DNA from: CAZAQB01 sp964487155
GTDB lineage: Bacteria > Pseudomonadota > Gammaproteobacteria > Nitrococcales > Nitrococcaceae
Length of the DNA: 64,000 nt
Direction: 5' to 3'
Assembly: GCA_964487155.1 (NCBI GenBank)
Contig: CAZAQB010000001.1
Coordinates: 28,218 to 92,217, forward strand
In this document: positions 21,283-30,826 of the stretch, piece after piece
How positions within the stretch are numbered: position 1 is the first letter of the stretch
How the letters are laid out: every line of letters begins with the position of its first letter
Program-made: the position numbers and the translations under genes
The notes under the pieces: model-generated
Databases searched by the model: none
Told to the model about the DNA's origin: nothing
What the model saw: only the letters and a program-made list of their open reading frames with translations

Positions 21283-22018
21283 CGCCCGCCAGCTAACCCT
21301 TTTCGCGACCGGCACCCACGACTGCCCCTACCTTACGGACCGGCGGCCGGCCCGGACGGCATTCGTGGACCCCCAGGCGCGGCTCAGCCCGAACATCTAC
21401 AGCCAGCTGATTGGCCAGGGATTCCGCCGCAGCGGGCAGTTTCTGTATCGGCCGGCCTGCCCGGCCTGCGCTGAATGCCGCTCACTGCGCATCCCGGTGG
21501 CGCGTTTCCGGTGGCGGCGCCGCCACCGGCGCTGCTGGGATGCGAACGCGGATCTGCAGGTGCGGCGGCTGGCGGCAGGCTGGCGCGACGAACACTTCCA
21601 GCTGTACCGGCGCTACGTCAACCAGCGCCATCCCGGGGGTGGCATGGAGAACCCCACCCGGGCCGGCTATATGGACTTCCTCATTGCCCCTTGGTGCCGC
21701 ACCGTGTTTCACGAATTCCGCCAGCGGGCGGATGGCCGGCTGCTGGCCGTGGCGGTGACCGACCGGCTCTCGGACGCACTGTCCGCGGTCTACACCTTTT
21801 ACGATCCCGGGGAGAGTCACCGCAGCCTGGGTACCTTCGCCATCCTGCGGCAGATCCACGAGGCCCGCTGCCTGGGGCTGCGGCATCTCTACCTGGGCTA
21901 CTGGATCGCCGGGGCCCGGCGCATGGCCTACAAAACCGGGTTCCGCCCCCATGAGCTGTTTGACGGACGCGGCTGGGCGACAGTGCCATCCGGCGCCGAG
22001 ACGGACGATGGCAGCTGA
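21269..22018 (+). CDS. bpt: Aspartate/glutamate leucyltransferase Bpt (ATE family)
   Basis: 249 residues. Diagnostic features are the CPYLTDRRPARTAFVDP opening, CPACAECRSLRIPV with paired cysteines, YVNQRHPGGGME, and the C-terminal LYLGYWIAGARRMAYKTGFRP. Bacterial Bpt adds leucine to N-terminal Asp or Glu. It is translationally coupled to aat. With clpA and clpS nearby, the locus supplies both writers and the reader/unfoldase of the N-degron pathway. Confidence 0.95.
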   Translation: MKHRDARQLTLFATGTHDCPYLTDRRPARTAFVDPQARLSPNIYSQLIGQGFRRSGQFLYRPACPACAECRSLRIPVARFRWRRRHRRCWDANADLQVRRLAAGWRDEHFQLYRRYVNQRHPGGGMENPTRAGYMDFLIAPWCRTVFHEFRQRADGRLLAVAVTDRLSDALSAVYTFYDPGESHRSLGTFAILRQIHEARCLGLRHLYLGYWIAGARRMAYKTGFRPHELFDGRGWATVPSGAETDDGS

Positions 22019-22123
22019 GCGACATTGGTCCACGCCCCCGGCTCGGTTACAATGCCGCCTCGCTGCGGCACGCCGCTCGTTTCAGAGCGCCGCGGCATTC
22101 CCCTGGGAGCTGAGAGAGGCTGG

Positions 22124-22342
22124 ATGGCGAAGGAAGACAATATCCGGATGCAGGGCACCATCGTGGACACCCTGCCCAATACCATGTTTCGGGTGGAGCT
22201 GGAGAACGGTCACGTTGTGACGGCGCATATCTCCGGCAAGATGCGCAAGCATTACATCCGCATTCTCCGCGGCGACAAGGTGACCGTGGAACTTACCCCT
22301 TACGATCTTACCAAGGGTCGCATCGTGTACCGCGCCCGCTGA
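22124..22342 (+). CDS. infA: Translation initiation factor IF-1
   Basis: 72 residues, a single S1/OB-fold domain beginning [19 protein letters not shown] and ending [16 protein letters not shown], nearly identical to other proteobacterial IF-1 proteins. IF-1 occupies the A site during 30S initiation. A GAGAGG run six bases before the ATG is the ribosome binding site. It is convergent with clpA, the conserved arrangement. Confidence 0.98.
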   Translation: MAKEDNIRMQGTIVDTLPNTMFRVELENGHVVTAHISGKMRKHYIRILRGDKVTVELTPYDLTKGRIVYRAR

Positions 22343-22398
22343 GGGGCGCGCGCCGATAACCTCGCGCACTTCCCGTACAGAGGCGCCCGACGCCGGGC

Positions 22399-24678
22399 TC
22401 AGGCGACGGGCTCGGCCTCGTTGATGCGGAAGTCCAGATCCTCGCCACCCTCTTCCACGTCCACGACCACGTGGCCGCCCTTCACCAGCCGGCCGAACAG
22501 CAGCTCGTCGGCCAGGGGGCGCTTGATGCGCTCCTGGATGAGGCGTGCCATGGGCCGGGCACCCATCTTGTCGTCGTAGCCGTTGCGGGCCAGCCAGTCC
22601 CGGGCCTCCTCGCTGACTTCCAGGGTCACCTTCTTTTCCGCCAGCTGGTGGCGCAGCTGCTTGATGAACTTGTCGGTCACCCGGCTCACCACGTCCGGCG
22701 ACAGGCTGTCGAACTGGATCACCGCGTCCAGCCGGTTGCGGAACTCCGGGGTGAACATGCGCCGGATGGCCTCCATGGCGTCCGTGCTGTGGTCCTGCGT
22801 CGTGAAGCCGATGGACCGCCGGGCCTGCTGTTCGGCACCGGCATTGGTGGTCATCACCAGGATGGTGTTACGGAAATCAGCCTCCCGGCCGTTGTTGTCG
22901 GTCAGCGTGCCCCGGTCCATCACCTGCAGCAGCAGGTTGAAGACATCCGGGTGCGCCTTCTCGATCTCGTCGAGCAGCACCACCGAGTGGGGCTGCTGCA
23001 ACACTGCCTCGGTGAGCAGCCCACCCTGGTCGAAGCCTACGTAGCCGGGCGGCGCGCCGATCAGCCGGGAAACGGTGTGGCGCTCCATGTACTCGGACAT
23101 GTCGAAGCGCACCAGGTGGATGCCCATGATCTCTGCCAGCTGCCGGGTGACCTCGGTCTTACCCACCCCCGTTGGGCCGGCGAACAGGAAGCAGCCCACC
23201 GGCCGCTCGGTCTCCCGCAGCCCAGCCCGGGACATCTTGATGGTGGCGCCCAGCGCCTCGATGGCCCGGTTCTGGCCGTAGATGACGCGCCGCAGATCCC
23301 GTTCCAGGTCCCCCAGGCGCTGCGCGTCGGAGGTGGACACCCGTTTCGGCGGAATCCGCGCCATCTTCGCGACAATGGTCTCCACGTCGCCCACGGAGAC
23401 GGTCTTGCGCTGCTTGGAGGGCGGCAGCAGGCGCAGGTTGGCACCGGCTTCGTCGATTACGTCGATCGCCTTGTCCGGGAGCTTGCGGTCACTCAGGTAC
23501 TTGGAGGAGAGCTCCACGGCAGCGCGCAGCGCCGGCCCGGTGTAGCGGACCCCGTGGTAGGCCTCGAAGCGGTCCTTGAGACCCTGCAGGATCTGCACGG
23601 TTTCCTCCACCGTCGGCTCGGTGACGTCGATCTTCTGGAAGCGCCGGGCCAGGGCCCGGTCCTTCTCGAACACGCCCCGGTACTCCTGATAAGTGGTGGA
23701 GCCGATGCACTTCAGCTCGCCGTTGGCCAGCATCGGTTTTAGCAGGTTGGAGGCATCCATGACCCCACCCGAGGCCGAACCCGCACCGATGATCGTGTGG
23801 ATCTCATCGATGAACAGGATGGCGTTCTTTTCCTTGCGGATCTGGGCCAGCAAGCCCTTGAGGCGCTTCTCGAAATCGCCCCGGTACTTGGTGCCGGCCA
23901 CCAGGGCGCCCAGGTCCAGGGAGTAGATGCGGGCATCCTTCAGGACATCGGGAACCCGCCCCTCCACGATCATGCGGGCCAGGCCCTCGGCTATCGCCGT
24001 CTTGCCGACGCCGGCGTCGCCCACGAACAGAGGATTGTTCTTGCGTCGCCGGCAGAGCACCTGAACGGTGCGTTCAATCTCGCTGCGACGGCCGATCAGC
24101 GGATCGATCAGACCCTGGCGGGCCCGTGCATTGAGGTCGGTTGAGAAGCTCTCCAGGGGCTTGCGGGCGCCCGGTTCGCCGCCGCCGGCGGCCTCGTCGT
24201 CGTCGGCGCCCTGCTGCTCGGGATCTGGCGCCGCCTCCTCGCCATGCACCTTGGAGATACCGTGGGAGATGAAATTGACCGCGTCCAGCCGGGAGATATT
24301 CTGCTTGTGCAGAAAATACACCGCCTGGGACTCCTGCTCGCTGAAGATCGCCACCAGCACATTGGCGCCGGTGACTTCCTTGTTGCCGGACGACTGCACG
24401 TGCAGGATCGCCCGTTGCAGCACCCGCTGGAAGCCCAGGGTCGGCTGGGTCTCCCGGCTGTCATCGGGACCCAGCAGCGGAGTGGTCTCGTCCAGGAAAC
24501 CCTCCAGGTCGGTGCGCAGCACGTCCAGGTCGGCCCCGCAGGCTTTCAGCACCTCCAGCGCCGAGGGATTGTCCGTCAGCGCCAGCAACAGGTGCTCCAC
24601 GGTCAGGAACTCGTGGCGCTTCTCCCGGGCCTCCTTGAAGGCCAGGTTCAGCGTGAACTCTAAGTCCTTGCTCAGCAT
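22399..24678 (-). CDS. clpA: ATP-dependent Clp protease ATP-binding subunit ClpA
   Basis: 759 residues. The N-domain (two repeats, about 1-145) binds ClpS. A charged Asp/Glu/Gly linker with poly-acidic stretches follows. D1 carries GDAGVGKTA and [14 protein letters not shown]2 carries [22 protein letters not shown] and a ClpP-binding loop in the D2 region. ClpA unfolds substrates, including those delivered by ClpS, into ClpP. It starts 91 bases after clpS, probably one transcript. Confidence 0.97.
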   Translation of the reverse strand: MLSKDLEFTLNLAFKEAREKRHEFLTVEHLLLALTDNPSALEVLKACGADLDVLRTDLEGFLDETTPLLGPDDSRETQPTLGFQRVLQRAILHVQSSGNKEVTGANVLVAIFSEQESQAVYFLHKQNISRLDAVNFISHGISKVHGEEAAPDPEQQGADDDEAAGGGEPGARKPLESFSTDLNARARQGLIDPLIGRRSEIERTVQVLCRRRKNNPLFVGDAGVGKTAIAEGLARMIVEGRVPDVLKDARIYSLDLGALVAGTKYRGDFEKRLKGLLAQIRKEKNAILFIDEIHTIIGAGSASGGVMDASNLLKPMLANGELKCIGSTTYQEYRGVFEKDRALARRFQKIDVTEPTVEETVQILQGLKDRFEAYHGVRYTGPALRAAVELSSKYLSDRKLPDKAIDVIDEAGANLRLLPPSKQRKTVSVGDVETIVAKMARIPPKRVSTSDAQRLGDLERDLRRVIYGQNRAIEALGATIKMSRAGLRETERPVGCFLFAGPTGVGKTEVTRQLAEIMGIHLVRFDMSEYMERHTVSRLIGAPPGYVGFDQGGLLTEAVLQQPHSVVLLDEIEKAHPDVFNLLLQVMDRGTLTDNNGREADFRNTILVMTTNAGAEQQARRSIGFTTQDHSTDAMEAIRRMFTPEFRNRLDAVIQFDSLSPDVVSRVTDKFIKQLRHQLAEKKVTLEVSEEARDWLARNGYDDKMGARPMARLIQERIKRPLADELLFGRLVKGGHVVVDVEEGGEDLDFRINEAEPVA

Positions 24679-24769
24679 CTGGCTTCACCCGCTCGCCTGG
24701 CCGGAACTTGTGTCACGGCTGATTTGACTGGAACGCCGGCCGGCGAGTTCCGGCCTCATGACGGCCCGC

Positions 24770-25093
24770 TCACGCCGGCTCCATGGTGCACATCAGGGGG
24801 TGCTGGTTCTCCCGGGCGTAATCCGTGACCTGGGCCACTTTGGTCTCGGCGATGTCCCGGCTGAACAGCCCGCATACCCCACGCCCCCGAGTGTGAACGT
24901 GGAGCATGATCTGGGTCGCCCGGCTGCGGTCCATCTGGAAGAAGGTCTGCAACACCTCCACCACGAACTCCATGGGCGTGTAGTCGTCGTTCAGCAGCAC
25001 CACCCGGTAGAGCGGCGGCTGCTTGAGCTTGGGCTTGGACTCCTCCACCGCCAGGTCGCCCTGGCGCTGATCCCGTCGCCTCTCCTGACTCAT
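24770..25093 (-). CDS. clpS: ClpS adaptor protein
   Basis: 107 residues. A flexible N-terminal tail is followed by the ClpS core [20 protein letters not shown], with the DDYTPM binding-pocket residues, and the [19 protein letters not shown] block. ClpS recognises N-terminal Leu, Phe, Tyr and Trp and hands substrates to ClpA. The gene precedes clpA as usual. Upstream DNA (25094-25361) shows no other gene; a TTTTAAA motif near 25230 on the minus strand could belong to its promoter. Confidence 0.97.
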   Translation of the reverse strand: MSQERRRDQRQGDLAVEESKPKLKQPPLYRVVLLNDDYTPMEFVVEVLQTFFQMDRSRATQIMLHVHTRGRGVCGLFSRDIAETKVAQVTDYARENQHPLMCTMEPA

Positions 25094-25408
25094 AGCGCAC
25101 TACGGCTCCCGCGTGAAGTGCTGCGCTTGCGGGTCCCCCGCCCCGGGCCGCAGCGGTGGTTGCTCCAACGCCGTCGAGAGATAGCGTTGCCCGGCCCCCA
25201 CGGATGAAATGGGTCCTCTGGGGCAGTTTAAAAGAGGCGTGGGGCTTCGGGAATCCGCACCGGATACCGGATACATTACAGCAGACGGGCGGTCCCGACG
25301 ACTGCAGGCCGCACGGAGCGAAGACGGCGGGGTTCGGGCGCCGGGGCGCCGAGTCGGATCGCCCGGGCCCCGAGGCTTTACTGCCCTCGGGGCCCGGGGC
25401 GGTTCAGG
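25094..25408. other. Non-coding region between clpS and the formate dehydrogenase genes
   Basis: These 315 bases hold no credible ORF on either strand. They contain the putative clpS promoter at the left and a strong hairpin (25362-25398) at the right. cspD, which often diverges from clpS in gammaproteobacteria, is absent here. Confidence 0.6.
25362..25398 (-). terminator. Hairpin at the end of the formate dehydrogenase operon
   Basis: CCCGGGCCCCGAGG (25362-25375) pairs perfectly with 25385-25398 around a nine-base loop, starting 11 bases after the fdhC stop. The 14-bp GC stem should stop or protect the leftward transcript. No T tract is present. Confidence 0.6.
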
Positions 25409-26485
25409 TCAGGTGGGTCGGGCGGAGGCCGAGCCGCCCTGTTCCTCGCCCTCCCGGATGGCCTTGTCCTTCACATCTTCGTACCACAAGTCGTGGTGGT
25501 GCTTGGCCCACTCTGCACTGACGTAGCCGCTTGTCATGCCCTCCAGGGCCCCGCTGCCGCCCCAAGCCGCCATGTACACATGGCCGAAGAACAGGGCGAT
25601 CCAGGCGATGGACGCCACTGAGTGGATGAGGTTGGAGATCTGCATGGTCTCCCGGGCCTGGCCGAAGTTGGGGAAGTTCATTATCAGCCCGGTGACGCAC
25701 ACCGCGCCGCCCACCAGCACCACGAACCAGAACCAGACCTTTTCGCCGCCGTTGCTCTTGCCTGCCGAGACGTGCTTGCCCTTCAGGTAGCCGCCGCCCC
25801 GCGCGAACCACTGCAGGTCCACCTTGTTGGGCACGTTGAACCAGATCCAGGTCAGAATCATGGCCACGATAGCTGCCACGAAGAACGGCCCGGAGTAGTT
25901 ATGCAGGGTCTTGGCAAAACCCGCATAGGCGGCGAACCCCTCGGCCCCGAACACCGGCGCCAGCACGGCCCGGCCGAACAGCAGGCTGAGGCCGGTGATG
26001 CTGAGCACGACGAACAGGGTGGCCGTCACCCAGTGCACCGTCCGGTCCCAGAGAGACCAGCGCGGCACCAGCTCGCCGGAGCGCGGGCCGGGCGGCGGCC
26101 CCGGCCTGAACGCCAAGTGAAAGAGGGTGATGAGGATCAGTGAGGCCGCCATCAGCCACGGGGTGTAGGTGGCCACCGGTCCGTTGCGCAGCTGCCGCCA
26201 GTTCTGGCCACCGTTCTGGATCAGCACGTCACCGGCCAGCATCGGCTGGGCAACGGAACCGTCCTGACCCTGGCGCACCTGGCGCCAGTACATGGACCGC
26301 GGATTCTCCCCGGGACGCTCCCAGGGGTTCTCGTCGCTCGGTTGCGCCTGTTGCTGGGCGCGGGCCAGGTCCACGTAGACGTAGCCCCCCATAGGCAAAA
26401 CCATCGCCAGGGCCAGGATCGCGGCCGCGGACCATACCATCGCGCGCCAACGCCGGCGCGCCTTCGTCAAAGCTGCACTCGCCAT
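25409..26485 (-). CDS. fdhC: Formate dehydrogenase gamma subunit (cytochrome b556)
   Basis: 358 residues. An N-terminal membrane segment (about 15-37) and a periplasmic stretch of about 70 residues precede four core membrane segments. Candidate haem b histidines occur in WDRTVHWVTA, LHNYSGPFF, NLIHSVASIAW and FFGHVYMAAWGG. This subunit anchors periplasmic FdhAB and passes electrons from the iron-sulfur chain to quinone. The N-terminal extension is typical of proteobacterial FdhC rather than short FdnI. It is the last gene of the torD-fdhX-fdhA-fdhB-lipoprotein-lipoprotein-fdhC run. Confidence 0.93.
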   Translation of the reverse strand: MASAALTKARRRWRAMVWSAAAILALAMVLPMGGYVYVDLARAQQQAQPSDENPWERPGENPRSMYWRQVRQGQDGSVAQPMLAGDVLIQNGGQNWRQLRNGPVATYTPWLMAASLILITLFHLAFRPGPPPGPRSGELVPRWSLWDRTVHWVTATLFVVLSITGLSLLFGRAVLAPVFGAEGFAAYAGFAKTLHNYSGPFFVAAIVAMILTWIWFNVPNKVDLQWFARGGGYLKGKHVSAGKSNGGEKVWFWFVVLVGGAVCVTGLIMNFPNFGQARETMQISNLIHSVASIAWIALFFGHVYMAAWGGSGALEGMTSGYVSAEWAKHHHDLWYEDVKDKAIREGEEQGGSASARPT

Positions 26486-26501
26486 GAGGCTTCCTCCGCC
26501 G

Positions 26502-26699
26502 TCAGCGATCCACCTGGGTATAGCGCAGCCGGTGATTCAGCTGCTGCGCCACCTCCTGCGCCCGCTCCCGCTCCTTGGAGACGAGCGGCTCCTTGTACTC
26601 GGGAACCCAGGGCTCGGATATCTGCCCGTCACTGCAGGCCACCAGCAGCGCCGCCAGGGGCAGCGCTGCCAGGGCGGCAGTCACGCGACCGGTACACAT
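26502..26699 (-). CDS. Small lipoprotein in the formate dehydrogenase operon (distal)
   Basis: 65 residues. The N-terminus is a lipoprotein signal (AALAALPLAALLVAC, lipobox LVAC, acylated Cys about 22). The mature part of about 44 residues is charged and ends RLRYTQVDR. No known domain was recognised. It lies 16 bases before fdhC. Its C-terminus resembles that of the lipoprotein just upstream (FRSVQMDR), so the two look like diverged paralogues. They may help dock or assemble the enzyme at the membrane; that is inference. Confidence 0.7.
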   Translation of the reverse strand: MCTGRVTAALAALPLAALLVACSDGQISEPWVPEYKEPLVSKERERAQEVAQQLNHRLRYTQVDR

Positions 26700-26722
26700 G
26701 ATGTAGACCTCCCGTGCCTACG

Positions 26723-26956
26723 CTAGCGATCCATCTGCACAGACCGGAATCGGTCGTCCAGCTGGCCCTGCAGGCTGGCCGTCTGCATCTTCTCCAGCAA
26801 CGGATCGGTCTTGCCCTTGTAGACTCCGGCCTCCTGGACGGTGACGTCGGCGTCCTCGTAGCAGCCGGACAGCAGGCCGCCGAGCAGCAGCAGCCCAGCC
26901 GCCAGGGTGCCGGCACGGAGCATCGGCACCCGTCGGGCGTCAGATTGTGGAGCCAT
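26723..26956 (-). CDS. Small lipoprotein in the formate dehydrogenase operon (proximal)
   Basis: 77 residues. The ATG at 26956 has GAGAAGG five bases upstream and overlaps the end of fdhB by 17 bases, implying coupled translation; an internal ATG at 26923 is the alternative. A lipoprotein signal ends in LLSGC (Cys about 32), followed by an acidic stretch (YEDADVTVQEAGVYKG) and the C-terminus LDDRFRSVQMDR. No domain recognised. It is a probable paralogue of the next gene. Confidence 0.72.
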   Translation of the reverse strand: MAPQSDARRVPMLRAGTLAAGLLLLGGLLSGCYEDADVTVQEAGVYKGKTDPLLEKMQTASLQGQLDDRFRSVQMDR

Positions 26957-27530
26957 ATGCCTTCTCCCATCCCCAGGTCTGGGGCCTGCCGGCGCGCTGC
27001 ATCACCCGGCGACGGTAGATGTCCGCCACCAGTTCACCGTCACCGGCCAGCAGCGCCTTGGTAGAGCACATCTCGGCACAGGCCGGGAGCTTGCCCTCGG
27101 CGATGCGGTTGGCGCCGTACTTCTCGTACTCCGCCGCGGTGTTGTCGTCCTCGGGACCGCCCGCGCAGAAGGTGCACTTGTCCATCTTGCCGCGCACCCC
27201 GAAAGCTTCCTGCTGGGGGAACTGGGGCGCACCGAACGGGCAGGCATAGAAGCAGTAGCCGCAACCGATGCAGAGATCCTTGCTGTGCAGCACGATGCCG
27301 TCGGTGGTGGTGTAGAAGCAGTCCACCGGGCACACCGCAGCACAGGGGGCATCGGTGCAGTGCATGCAGGCCACCGAGATGGAGCGCTCCTGGGGCAGGC
27401 CGTCGTTGAGGGTCACCACCCGCCGCCGGTTGACTCCCCAGGGCACCTCGTTCTCGTTCTTGCAGGCCGTCACGCAGGCGTTGCACTCGATGCATCGCTC
27501 GGCGTCACAGAGAAATTTCATTCGAGCCAT
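26940..27530 (-). CDS. fdhB: Formate dehydrogenase beta subunit, four [4Fe-4S] ferredoxin-like
   Basis: 196 residues. Four cysteine clusters are visible: CIECNACVTAC, CMHCTDAPCAAVCP, CIGCGYCFYACP and CTFC...CAEMC, so four [4Fe-4S] clusters as in FdnH. It carries electrons from FdhA to FdhC. Unlike E. coli FdnH it lacks a C-terminal membrane helix, as in other short FdhB proteins; it must be held by FdhC or co-exported with FdhA, since it has no signal peptide. It starts 29 bases after fdhA. Confidence 0.95.
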   Translation of the reverse strand: MARMKFLCDAERCIECNACVTACKNENEVPWGVNRRRVVTLNDGLPQERSISVACMHCTDAPCAAVCPVDCFYTTTDGIVLHSKDLCIGCGYCFYACPFGAPQFPQQEAFGVRGKMDKCTFCAGGPEDDNTAAEYEKYGANRIAEGKLPACAEMCSTKALLAGDGELVADIYRRRVMQRAGRPQTWGWEKAYGSTI

Positions 27531-27559
27531 GATGCTCTCTCCTCAGGATCCGGCGCGGG

Positions 27560-30541
27560 TCAGGCCGGGGTGATCTGGCACAGGGTGGACTTGGTCTCCT
27601 GCATCTGGGTCACCGAGTCGTACCCATAGGTGGTGGCGGTATTGCAGGCCTCCCCCCGCACGATGGGCGCGGTACCCTCCGGGTAGCGATCCTTGAGATC
27701 CTGACCCTGGAACCAGCCACCGAAATGGAACGGGGTCCAGACCACGCCACGGCCCACCCGCGGTGTCACCATGGCCTGCACCTTGATGCGGCCGTTGTTG
27801 GGGGGCGGGCCTTCGAGCCAGACCATCTGTCCGTTGTCGATGCCCCGGTCGTTGGCATCCGCCGGGTTGATCTCCACGAACATGTCCTGCTGGAGCTCGG
27901 CCAGCCACTTGTTGGAGCGGGTCTCCTCACCGCCGCCCTCGTACTCCACCAGCCGTCCGCTGGTGAAGATCAGCGGATAGTCATTGGAGTAGTCGGTGTC
28001 CTGGATGGACGCGTAGCGGGTCGGCAGCCGCCAGAAGGCCTTGCGGTCCTCATAGGTGGGGTACTCGGAGACCAGGTCGTAGCGTGGCGTGTACAGGGGC
28101 TCCCGGTGCACCGGAATGGGGTCCGGGAACTGCCACACCTCGCAGCGCGCCTTGGCGTTGCCGAACGGCGCACACTCATGGGCGATGGCCACCCGCTGGA
28201 TACCGCCCGAAAGGTCGGTCTTCCAGTTGACGCCATCAAGCCGGCCGTCGGCCGCCGCGGCCGACGCCTCGGACGGGACCACACCCGCCACCCCGGCGAT
28301 GACCTGCAGTTCGTCGTCGCTCAGCTCGCCGGCCCAGCCCAGCTGGCGCAGCATCCCGTAGGTGAACTCCGGGTAGCCGTCCTTGATGTCCGAACCAACG
28401 CTGTAGGAGCCATTCGCCAGCAGGCTCTCGCCGTTGCGCTCCACACCGAACCGGGCGCGGAAGGTTAGCCCCCCCTCCGATACCCGCATGCTGGGGTTGT
28501 AGAGGATCGGCGTGCCGGGGTGTCCCAACTCCGGGTTGCCCCAGCAGGGCCACGGCAGCCCGTAGTACTCGCCGTCGCAGGGGCCGCCCAACGCCTTCAG
28601 GGTGGTGGTGTCGAAGGTGCCCCGGGCCGCCACCTGCTTCTTCAGCCGCTCCGGGCTCTGGCCGGTGTAGCCGATCGTCCAGGTGCCGCGGTTGATCTCC
28701 CGGAGGGTGTCCTCGATGGAGGGCTCCTCGCCGTTCTTGATCTCGATGTTCTTGAACATCTGATCCGCGAAGCCGAACTTCTTGGCCAGCAGGTAGAGGA
28801 TCGTGTGGTCCGGCTTGGACTCGAACAGCGGGTCGATCACCTTCTCGCGCCACTGCAGCGAGCGGTTGGAGGCGGTCACCGAGCCGTAGGTCTCGAACTG
28901 GGTGCAGGTAGGCAGCAGGTAGACCCCGTCGGTGCGCTCGCTCATCACCGCCAGATGGGTGGGATAGGGGTCGGAGATGACCACCATCTCCAGCTGCTCG
29001 ACGGCCTTCTTCATCTCCACGCCACGGGTCTGGCTGTTCACCGCGTGGCCCTGGAAGAAGACGGCCTTGAAGTTGGAGCGCTGGGACATGTTGGCCGGAT
29101 CCTCGAGGATGCCGTCCACCCAGCGGGACACCGGGATGCCCGGGATGTTCATGGTGTAGGCCATCTTGCCGCCGCCGGCATCGTACTGCTGCTCGGTGTC
29201 GAAGCGGCTGCGCAGCCACTCGTAGTCCACATCCCAGACCCGGGCCCAGTGCTTCCACGCCCCTTCCGACAGGCCGTAGTAGCCCGGCAGGGTGTGACAG
29301 TTGGGTCCCACGTCGGTGGCGCCCTGGACGTTGTCATGGCCGCGGAAGATGTTGGCGCCGCCGCCGGACTTGCCGATGTTGCCGAGCGCCAGTTGCAGGA
29401 TGCAGTAGGCGCGGGTGTTGTTGTTGCCGATGTGGTGCTGTGTGCCGCCCATGCACCAGACGATGGTGCCGGGGCGGTTGTCGGCCAGCATCTTGGCCAC
29501 CTGCTTCATCAGTGGCTCGTCGACACCGGCCACATCGCGTACCCGGTCGGGCGTCCACTTCGCCGCCTCCTCCCTGGCCTTCTCCATGCCGTAGACGCGC
29601 TGGTCGATGTAGGTCTTGTCCTCCCAGCCGTTCTGGAAGATGTGCCAGAGCAGGCCCATGATGAACGGCACGTCAGCCCCAGGGCGGATGCGCACGTGCA
29701 TGTCGGCGTGGGCCGCGGTGCGCGTGAAGCGCGGGTCCACGACGATCATCTTGGCGCCGTTCTCCTTGCCCCGCAGGATGTGCTGCATCGCCACCGGGTG
29801 CGCCTCCGCGGCATTGCTGCCGACGAAGATCATCGACTTGCATTTGTGCATGTCGTTGTAGCTGTTGGTCATGGCGCCGTAGCCCCAGGTATTGGCGACG
29901 CCGGCGACCGTGGTGGAGTGGCAGATGCGGGCCTGATGGTCGATGTTGTTGCTGCCCCAGAACCCGGCGAACTTGCGCTGCAGGTAGGACTGCTCGTTGT
30001 TGGACTTGGAAGAGCCGCACCAGAAGATGGCGTCCGGGCCGTGCTTCTCGCGGATCTCCAGGAACTTGTCACCGATCTCGTCGATGGCCTGCTCCCAGGA
30101 CAGGCGCTTCCACTTGCCGCCCTCGAGCTTCATCGGGTACTTGACCCGGTGCTCGCCTATACCGTGCTCGCGCACGGAGGCGCCCTTAGCGCAGTGGGCG
30201 CCGAGGTTGAAGGGCGAGTCGAAGTCCGGCTCCTGGCCCGTCCAGACGCCGTTCTGCACCTCCGCCATGACGCCGCAACCCACCGAGCAGTGGGTGCACA
30301 CGCTGCGCCGGACCTGGGTTTCCACCCCAGGCTTCGGCGCGGAGTCCATGTGCTGCGCGGCATGGGCCCGGCGCATCATGGGCAGTGGCAGCGCGCTGCC
30401 CATGGCCACGGCGCCCGCACCGATACCGGAGCGCTTGAGGAAAGTCCGGCGATCGACACTGGAGCCGAACAGGCCGGCCGCCTGGGCGCCGGTGCCGTTA
30501 CCGCCGGCGCCGGCCATGTTATTTCTGCGAATGAGCTTCAT
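27560..30541 (-). CDS. fdhA: Formate dehydrogenase catalytic subunit, Cys type, Tat-exported
   Basis: 993 residues. The Tat signal DRRTFLKRSGIGAGAVAMGS begins about residue 30. The [4Fe-4S] ligands are C82, C85, C89 and C117 (CTHCSVGCG...HCAKG). The metal ligand is C207 followed by H208 (RICHSTTVAG), encoded by TGC at 29923-29921, so this is a cysteine and not a selenocysteine enzyme. It binds Mo or W bis-pterin cofactor and oxidises formate to CO2 in the periplasm. The FdnG-type C-terminal cofactor domain is complete. Placement beside a tungstate-type transporter suggests tungsten is possible; sequence alone does not decide the metal. Confidence 0.95.
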   Translation of the reverse strand: MKLIRRNNMAGAGGNGTGAQAAGLFGSSVDRRTFLKRSGIGAGAVAMGSALPLPMMRRAHAAQHMDSAPKPGVETQVRRSVCTHCSVGCGVMAEVQNGVWTGQEPDFDSPFNLGAHCAKGASVREHGIGEHRVKYPMKLEGGKWKRLSWEQAIDEIGDKFLEIREKHGPDAIFWCGSSKSNNEQSYLQRKFAGFWGSNNIDHQARICHSTTVAGVANTWGYGAMTNSYNDMHKCKSMIFVGSNAAEAHPVAMQHILRGKENGAKMIVVDPRFTRTAAHADMHVRIRPGADVPFIMGLLWHIFQNGWEDKTYIDQRVYGMEKAREEAAKWTPDRVRDVAGVDEPLMKQVAKMLADNRPGTIVWCMGGTQHHIGNNNTRAYCILQLALGNIGKSGGGANIFRGHDNVQGATDVGPNCHTLPGYYGLSEGAWKHWARVWDVDYEWLRSRFDTEQQYDAGGGKMAYTMNIPGIPVSRWVDGILEDPANMSQRSNFKAVFFQGHAVNSQTRGVEMKKAVEQLEMVVISDPYPTHLAVMSERTDGVYLLPTCTQFETYGSVTASNRSLQWREKVIDPLFESKPDHTILYLLAKKFGFADQMFKNIEIKNGEEPSIEDTLREINRGTWTIGYTGQSPERLKKQVAARGTFDTTTLKALGGPCDGEYYGLPWPCWGNPELGHPGTPILYNPSMRVSEGGLTFRARFGVERNGESLLANGSYSVGSDIKDGYPEFTYGMLRQLGWAGELSDDELQVIAGVAGVVPSEASAAAADGRLDGVNWKTDLSGGIQRVAIAHECAPFGNAKARCEVWQFPDPIPVHREPLYTPRYDLVSEYPTYEDRKAFWRLPTRYASIQDTDYSNDYPLIFTSGRLVEYEGGGEETRSNKWLAELQQDMFVEINPADANDRGIDNGQMVWLEGPPPNNGRIKVQAMVTPRVGRGVVWTPFHFGGWFQGQDLKDRYPEGTAPIVRGEACNTATTYGYDSVTQMQETKSTLCQITPA

Positions 30542-30601
30542 GTGTCAGTCCCCTGGGTTCGCTCGGGGTGCTGCCGTCGACGGCCACCCCATGCGTAGCA
30601 T

Positions 30602-30826
30602 TCAGATCTGCGTGGTCTCGTAGTACCGGCGTATGTGGTCGGTCTCCCGGTAGCCGCTGGACTGGAGGGGCTCGGGCGTCCGTACCTCACCCTCTGCCGC
30701 TAGATCGCCGACCTTCAGGGTCCCTGCCACCGCCGCGCCCGCGGCCAGAGCACCGCCGCCGGCCACCACCTGCCGAAGGAACTGCCGCCGTCCCCGGTGG
30801 GGCGGGGTCTGCGTACGATTCTTCAT
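30602..30826 (-). CDS. fdhX: Formate dehydrogenase region Tat-target protein (FdhX-like)
   Basis: 74 residues beginning MKNRTQTPPHRGRRQFLRQV, with a twin-arginine GRRQFLRQ motif and a hydrophobic AGGGALAAGAAVAGTL stretch. Only about 35 residues follow, ending YRETDHIRRYYETTQI. It matches the family of small Tat-targeted proteins of unknown role coded beside fdhA; FdhX is a label for that family. The ATG at 30826 overlaps the TAA of the torD-like gene by one base. The open frame extends 25 codons further up, but inside torD. Confidence 0.85.
   Translation of the reverse strand: MKNRTQTPPHRGRRQFLRQVVAGGGALAAGAAVAGTLKVGDLAAEGEVRTPEPLQSSGYRETDHIRRYYETTQI

Noticed and set aside
22343..22398. tRNA gene near infA
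   Set aside because: The 56-base gap is too short and has no cloverleaf; no tRNA was recognised anywhere in the window.
29921..29923. Possible selenocysteine codon in fdhA
   Set aside because: The active-site codon is TGC on the minus strand and no in-frame TGA occurs, so this is the cysteine form.
28520..30598. 692-residue open frame antisense to fdhA
   Set aside because: It is a GC-rich shadow of fdhA, with no recognisable domain and a composition (Gly/His/Val/Leu-rich) typical of reverse-frame reading.
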